49,081 nt of DNA, taken from positions 1 through 49,081 of the IMG/VR virus record IMGVR_UViG_3300042563_000821; one strand, given 5' to 3'. Shown here one piece after another: positions 45,086 through 49,081 of this stretch (position 1 is the stretch's first letter; each line of letters begins with the position of its first letter). The notes under the pieces are model-generated. The model saw only the letters and a program-made list of their open reading frames with translations, did not search any database and had not been told where the DNA came from. Position numbers and translations under genes: made by a program. Source of the DNA: a virus.

Positions 45086-46993
45086 ATGCCCCTGAAGTCC
45101 ATAATCTTTCGCCCCGGTGTAAACCGAGAGCAAACCCGCTACGCCGCCGAAGCAATCGGCGCGGTGACTGCAACTACGCAGGTTGCAGGGGGTTGGTACG
45201 AATCCGAAAAAGTCCGCTTTCGCTCTGGCATGCCCGAGAAAATTGGGGGATGGCAGCGCATTTCTTCAAGCATATTCCTTGGTGTGTGCCGGTCGCTGTG
45301 GAACTGGGTGACACTGGGTGCGTTAAACCTTGTGGGCGTTGGGACAAACTTGAAGTTTTACATTGAGCGTGGTGGTGCGTATTACGACATTACCCCCATT
45401 CGGGACACTGTTACCCTCACAAACCCTTTTACCGCCACCAACGGTTCACCAATTATTACCGTCGCAGATGCGGCCCACGGCTGCGTGACCGGGGACTTTG
45501 TGACCTACAGCGGAGCTACAGGCTTGGGCGGCAACATAACCGCCGCAGTGCTTAACAAAGAGCATCAAATCACCGTAGTGAACTTAAACGTTTACACGAT
45601 CACTGTTAATGTCAATGCCAATGCTACCGATGTATCAGGCTCCCCCGGCGGTGGCACGGTAACGGCTGCGTATCAAATTAATGTCGGCCCTGAGTATCAA
45701 GTTCCAGTTACAGGCTGGGGTGCTGGCACTTGGGGTTCTGGTCCTTGGGGAACTGGTACAACTTCTATAGCCAGCTTGCGTTTATGGAGTCAGATTAATT
45801 TTGGCGAGGATTTAATCTTTGCGCCTCGTGATGGGCAAATTTACTACTGGGACGCCACCACGGGAATTGGAACTCGCGGTGTGTTGTTGTCGTCTTTGGG
45901 TGGCGCATCGGATGTTCCGACTGTGCAAAAGTTTATTTTCGTCTCGGACATCAGCCGATTTGTTTTTGCTTTTGGTTGCAATGAACTTGGCAGTGCGGTT
46001 CAAAACCCCATGTTGATTCGTTGGTCAGATCAGGAGTCGGCTGCAGATTGGACGCCTTCAGCCACAAGTCAAGCTGGCGGCATTCAGTTGTCTGACGGGT
46101 CTGAGTTGGTAACTTGCTTGCAAACTCGACAGGAAATTGTAGTTTGGACCGATTCTGCCCTGTATTCAATCCAATACGTGGGCGTGCCTGCTGTGTGGAG
46201 CACCCAGCTTCTGGCAAGTAACATTTCCATATACGGCCCAAACGCCAAAGCAGTGGCCTCCGGTGTGATTTACTGGATGGGCGTGGACAAGTTCTACAAG
46301 TACGACGGTCGCACTCAGACCCTGCGCTGCGATCTGCGCCAGTACATCTTCAGCGACATCAATCAGCTACAGAATGAGCAAGTGTTTGCCAGCACCAATG
46401 AAGGCTTTAATGAGGTCTGGTGGTTCTACTGCTCCGCTGGTAGCAACGTGGTGAATAAGTACGTGGTGTACAACTACGCAGAGGACATCTGGTACTACGG
46501 CACGATGGGCCGCACAGCATGGCTGGACTCTGGCTTGCGCGACTACCCGCTGGCTGCAACGTACACGCGCAACTTGGTTAACCACGAGCAAGGTGTGGAT
46601 GACAATGAAACGGGAACTGCTCTGCCTATTGCGGCATCAATTGGCTCGTCTGAGTTTGATATTGATGACGGCCACAACTTTGGCTTTATTTGGCGCGTAC
46701 TGCCTGACATAACCTTCCGCAATTCCACTGGCGAACTGACTCCTCAATGCACCATGACGTTGATCCCAATGAGGAATTCTGGTTCTGGATTTACAACCCC
46801 AGCCTCCACAAACAACACCAGTTCCGCACAGATTCAGCGCATTGCCACGGCTCCGATTGAAGAGTTTACGGGGCAGGTGTACATTCGGGTGCGAGGCAGG
46901 CAGCTTATTTTTAAGGTGGATTCAAATCGACTTGGTACGACGTGGCAGCTTGGCGTGCCTCGGATTGACCTCAAAAAAGATGGCATGAGGTAA
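45086..46993 (+). CDS. Tail/connector structural protein, P22 gp10-like layout (635 aa)
   Basis: MPLKSIIFRPGVNREQTRYAAEA...WYESEKVRFRSGMPEKIGGWQRISS is a widely found N-terminus in podovirus-like genomes, followed by beta-rich modules with W-G-W segments (VTGWGAGTWGSGPWGTGTTSI) and IYWMGVDKFYKYDGRTQTL, a beta-propeller-like pattern as in the P22 gp10 hub family. It probably caps or extends the portal complex. AAGGTGA precedes ATG. Position after lysis genes is unusual but common in environmental phages. Confidence 0.7.
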   Translation: MPLKSIIFRPGVNREQTRYAAEAIGAVTATTQVAGGWYESEKVRFRSGMPEKIGGWQRISSSIFLGVCRSLWNWVTLGALNLVGVGTNLKFYIERGGAYYDITPIRDTVTLTNPFTATNGSPIITVADAAHGCVTGDFVTYSGATGLGGNITAAVLNKEHQITVVNLNVYTITVNVNANATDVSGSPGGGTVTAAYQINVGPEYQVPVTGWGAGTWGSGPWGTGTTSIASLRLWSQINFGEDLIFAPRDGQIYYWDATTGIGTRGVLLSSLGGASDVPTVQKFIFVSDISRFVFAFGCNELGSAVQNPMLIRWSDQESAADWTPSATSQAGGIQLSDGSELVTCLQTRQEIVVWTDSALYSIQYVGVPAVWSTQLLASNISIYGPNAKAVASGVIYWMGVDKFYKYDGRTQTLRCDLRQYIFSDINQLQNEQVFASTNEGFNEVWWFYCSAGSNVVNKYVVYNYAEDIWYYGTMGRTAWLDSGLRDYPLAATYTRNLVNHEQGVDDNETGTALPIAASIGSSEFDIDDGHNFGFIWRVLPDITFRNSTGELTPQCTMTLIPMRNSGSGFTTPASTNNTSSAQIQRIATAPIEEFTGQVYIRVRGRQLIFKVDSNRLGTTWQLGVPRIDLKKDGMR

Positions 46994-46996
46994 TCA

Positions 46997-48382
46997 ATGA
47001 CTTTAATTGTTACCTCCGATTTTGAGCTGCAGAAGATAGCTCCGCCGTCTTTGCCTCTGGCTACCAATGAATACTCTCAGGCGTACCAAGACCAACTTAA
47101 CAACGTCTTGCGGTTGTACTTCAACCGCTTGCAAAGCATATTGGGGCAACTCGTGGCATCAGATACATCCGTTCCAATTTCATTCCCGCCAACCGCTCTG
47201 GATGCTTTTGGTCGCCAACGTGTAAGCCAGCCTTACACCTTGTTTGACAGCCAGCAACGCTACGCTGCCGACAACCAGTTCGATACCAGCACAGCCAACG
47301 GAGGATCAACCACATTCTTGACCAACGAGTCCTCGGTGCAGATGTCGGTAGCGGCCACCACCAACTCGCAGGCTGTGCGCCAGTCCTTCCGCTCCATGTC
47401 GTACCAACCGGGCAAGGGATTGTTGGTGCTTGCAACCTTTGCAATGAACACGCCCACGGCTAACATCCGCCAGCGGGTGGGTTACTTCAACACGCAGAAC
47501 GGGGTGTTCTTTCAGGCCAACGGCACAACGCTGTCAATGGTGCTGCGTTCCAACTCGCTGCCCACACCCGGCACTCCCAGCGACGTTCGGACCATAAACC
47601 AAGCCGATTGGAACGGCGACAAGCTGAACGGCACAGGGCCATCAGGGTTAACCCTTGATCCAAGCAAGACGCAGATTTTTTGGTGCGATTTTGAATGGCT
47701 GGGCGTCGGCTCGGTGCGTACAGGCTTTGTGATTAACGGCCAGTACATCATCTGCCACACCTTCAACAACGCCAACGACATCAGCTCGGTCTACATGACC
47801 ACTGCCATCTTGCCGGTGCGTTATGAGATCACAAACCTGTCCAACCTCGTCACGGCCAGCATGAAACAGATTTGCTCGACCGTGATGTCTGAGGGTGGCT
47901 ACGAGCAGTACTCCCCAAGCCATTTGGCGCGGCGCACCACCAAGCTGACCAACATTCAACTGACGTTTAAACCCATCGTGTCGATCCGTTTGGCGTCTAC
48001 AGCGCTGGGCGCAGTGGTGGTTCCGGGTAGGATGCAGGTGCTGCCAATCACAAGCCAGAGCTACGAGGTGGCGCTGTTCTTTAACTCGACCCTGACGGGC
48101 GCATCTTGGGCTGCTGTGGATACGGATGCCAACGTGGAGTTTGACACCTCTGCCACGGCCATGACAGGCGGCACGCTGGTTCAAACGGACTACGTGACAG
48201 CAAGCGGCTCGGGCGGCCAACAGCCGCTGGTTGACCCCTCCGGGTACAACTGGGCTCTTCAGTTAGGCGTTTCCTTGGCTGGAGCCAGCGATGTGTTGAC
48301 GCTTGCCATCCGCACAGTGGATTCCGCAACCCCTGCGGGCGACTGCTACGGCACAATCGCCTTCTGGGACTTGACGCAATAA
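46997..48382 (+). CDS. Virion structural protein (461 aa)
   Basis: Starts MTLIVTSDFELQKIAPPSLPLATNEYSQAYQDQLNNVLRLYFNRL. Helical for the first 60 residues, then a large beta-rich body (DAFGRQRVSQPYTLFDSQQRY...FDTSTANGGSTTFLTNESSVQM) as in base- or spike-type proteins that are met in fibre regions of environmental phages. No enzyme motif seen. Confidence 0.7.
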   Translation: MTLIVTSDFELQKIAPPSLPLATNEYSQAYQDQLNNVLRLYFNRLQSILGQLVASDTSVPISFPPTALDAFGRQRVSQPYTLFDSQQRYAADNQFDTSTANGGSTTFLTNESSVQMSVAATTNSQAVRQSFRSMSYQPGKGLLVLATFAMNTPTANIRQRVGYFNTQNGVFFQANGTTLSMVLRSNSLPTPGTPSDVRTINQADWNGDKLNGTGPSGLTLDPSKTQIFWCDFEWLGVGSVRTGFVINGQYIICHTFNNANDISSVYMTTAILPVRYEITNLSNLVTASMKQICSTVMSEGGYEQYSPSHLARRTTKLTNIQLTFKPIVSIRLASTALGAVVVPGRMQVLPITSQSYEVALFFNSTLTGASWAAVDTDANVEFDTSATAMTGGTLVQTDYVTASGSGGQQPLVDPSGYNWALQLGVSLAGASDVLTLAIRTVDSATPAGDCYGTIAFWDLTQ

Positions 48383-48391
48383 GGATACGAC

Positions 48392-48514
48392 ATGACGCTT
48401 AAAGAAATTCTTGCGATTGACGCACTAACCCCGACATTTGGCGCTACCGTGGTTGGTGGCGGAGCAGTGGCCGTACCCGTATATTCAGATGGCACTAACT
48501 GGAAAGTTGGCTAA
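48392..48514 (+). CDS. Small fibre-tip-like protein (40 aa)
   Basis: Below usual cut-offs. ATG 48392 with AAGGA upstream. MTLKEILAIDALTPTFGATV then GGGAVAVPVYSDGTNWKVG; the ending VPVYSDGTNWKVG is the common last motif of many fibre proteins, here on a tiny separate gene. Confidence 0.65.
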   Translation: MTLKEILAIDALTPTFGATVVGGGAVAVPVYSDGTNWKVG

Positions 48515-48531
48515 GCCAATAAGGAAAATAT

Positions 48532-49081
48532 ATGTCCACCTCTGAAACTTTTAAGAACATATTTGGTCGAGACCCAACAAGCCAAGAGTTAAACGAACTG
48601 CGCGGCAGATACGGGGATTCGATTGAGCCGGGTGAGTTTCAGCAATTTGTTCTGGACAAGCGCGATGTAAACGTTGGCTGGGGCGTTCCCAAAACTAAGC
48701 CTGTTACGCCTGTGTATGGCACCCGGACGGCGTATGACCCTGAATACGGGCCGTATCAGGAAAGATATGTAACTGGATACACAGACGAGAGCGGAAATGC
48801 AGTAGACCAAAGCTCACTTATAGCGATAGACGATTCGGGATGGGAAGAGGCACCCGGCTCTCGTTATAGATACGAAATGCCAATTGACCAACCATCGTAC
48901 TCCAGCCTTAACGGAGTTGTTGGCAAACTGACCAGCCAGATTTTAAGCCAAGGTACAACGGGCAGGTGGGGCGGCGAAGGTTATGGTTCCGCTCAAAAGA
49001 GTGCAGCAGACATGGCCCTGCTGCTTACTGCTGCTGGCCTTACCGACATCAATCAGTTTGGTATGGTTCCAGATTACAGAC
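48532..49081 (+). CDS. Partial virion-region protein (runs off the right edge)
   Basis: ATG 48532 with AAGGAAA upstream; 183 codons to the edge. The start STSETFKNIFGRDPTSQELNELRGRYGDSIEPGEFQQFVLDK looks like a repeat-type helical module, followed by Tyr/Gly-rich DPEYGPYQERYVTGY and a helical part (SAADMALLLTAAGLTDINQFG). Such beginnings occur on very long internal virion proteins, but the end is not visible. Confidence 0.6.
   Translation, partial: MSTSETFKNIFGRDPTSQELNELRGRYGDSIEPGEFQQFVLDKRDVNVGWGVPKTKPVTPVYGTRTAYDPEYGPYQERYVTGYTDESGNAVDQSSLIAIDDSGWEEAPGSRYRYEMPIDQPSYSSLNGVVGKLTSQILSQGTTGRWGGEGYGSAQKSAADMALLLTAAGLTDINQFGMVPDYR

Overview
The window is a contiguous piece of a tailed, probably short-tailed (podovirus-like) double-stranded DNA phage. 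Gene content gives this: small and large terminase, portal, co-chaperonin, scaffold, capsid, P22-like connector proteins, fibre proteins and a holin/endolysin cassette, with no tape-measure, sheath or integrase gene in view. Several small early proteins carry modules that I know mainly from phages and prophages of Burkholderiales (KDEAL...ALE...APVQEP proteins, an EALVRADER...CAKAIRARG protein), so a freshwater betaproteobacterial host is my inference. The sequence starts inside one gene and ends inside another, so the genome is longer. No DNA polymerase, integrase, tRNA, rRNA or CRISPR array is seen.

Layout. (1) 1-1810, leftward: five ATGA-coupled early genes ending in a GIY-YIG gene cut by the edge. 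They sit behind a leader of about 590 nt (1811-2397) made of five repeated three-hairpin RNA modules joined by G-rich tracts of 5-nt period, driven by a good sigma70-type promoter at 2404-2433. (2) 2481-3582: a small PD-(D/E)xK nuclease gene with its terminator, then about 750 nt of non-coding, heavily structured DNA with an 18-bp inverted repeat and a possible small RNA. (3) 3583-6627, leftward: coupled early genes, including a Rap1a-like secreted protein, a 32-residue membrane protein and an HNH-AP2 gene. (4) 6770-12186, rightward: the replication-type operon, with a ParB-like protein, an intein-bearing helicase, a TOPRIM protein and a winged-helix protein. (5) 12187-15546, leftward: fourteen small genes, mostly unknown, several of them under 60 codons. 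(6) 15547-15880: a divergent non-coding region, possibly the packaging site. (7) 15881-49081, rightward: the late block in the order packaging, capsid, connectors, fibres, lysis, further virion proteins.

The genes are organised as two rightward and three leftward early or late blocks with strong translational coupling (ATGA and TGATG overlaps almost everywhere). Homing-type nucleases are unusually many: GIY-YIG at 1-174 and 29759-30586; HNH at 4819-5307, 28520-29095, 32276-32833 and 41849-42334; and an HNH gene nested out of frame inside the helicase intein (9555-10367).

The most interesting items are: the intein whose endonuclease is written in a different reading frame from the splicing domains, with both frames open; the five-module structured leader RNA with base-pair covariation and 5-nt periodic GG tracts; the P1 C4/P4 CI-like 138-nt inverted-repeat element; the GIY-YIG gene that has displaced the start of a connector gene; and the HNH gene whose ribosome-binding site is locked in a hairpin.
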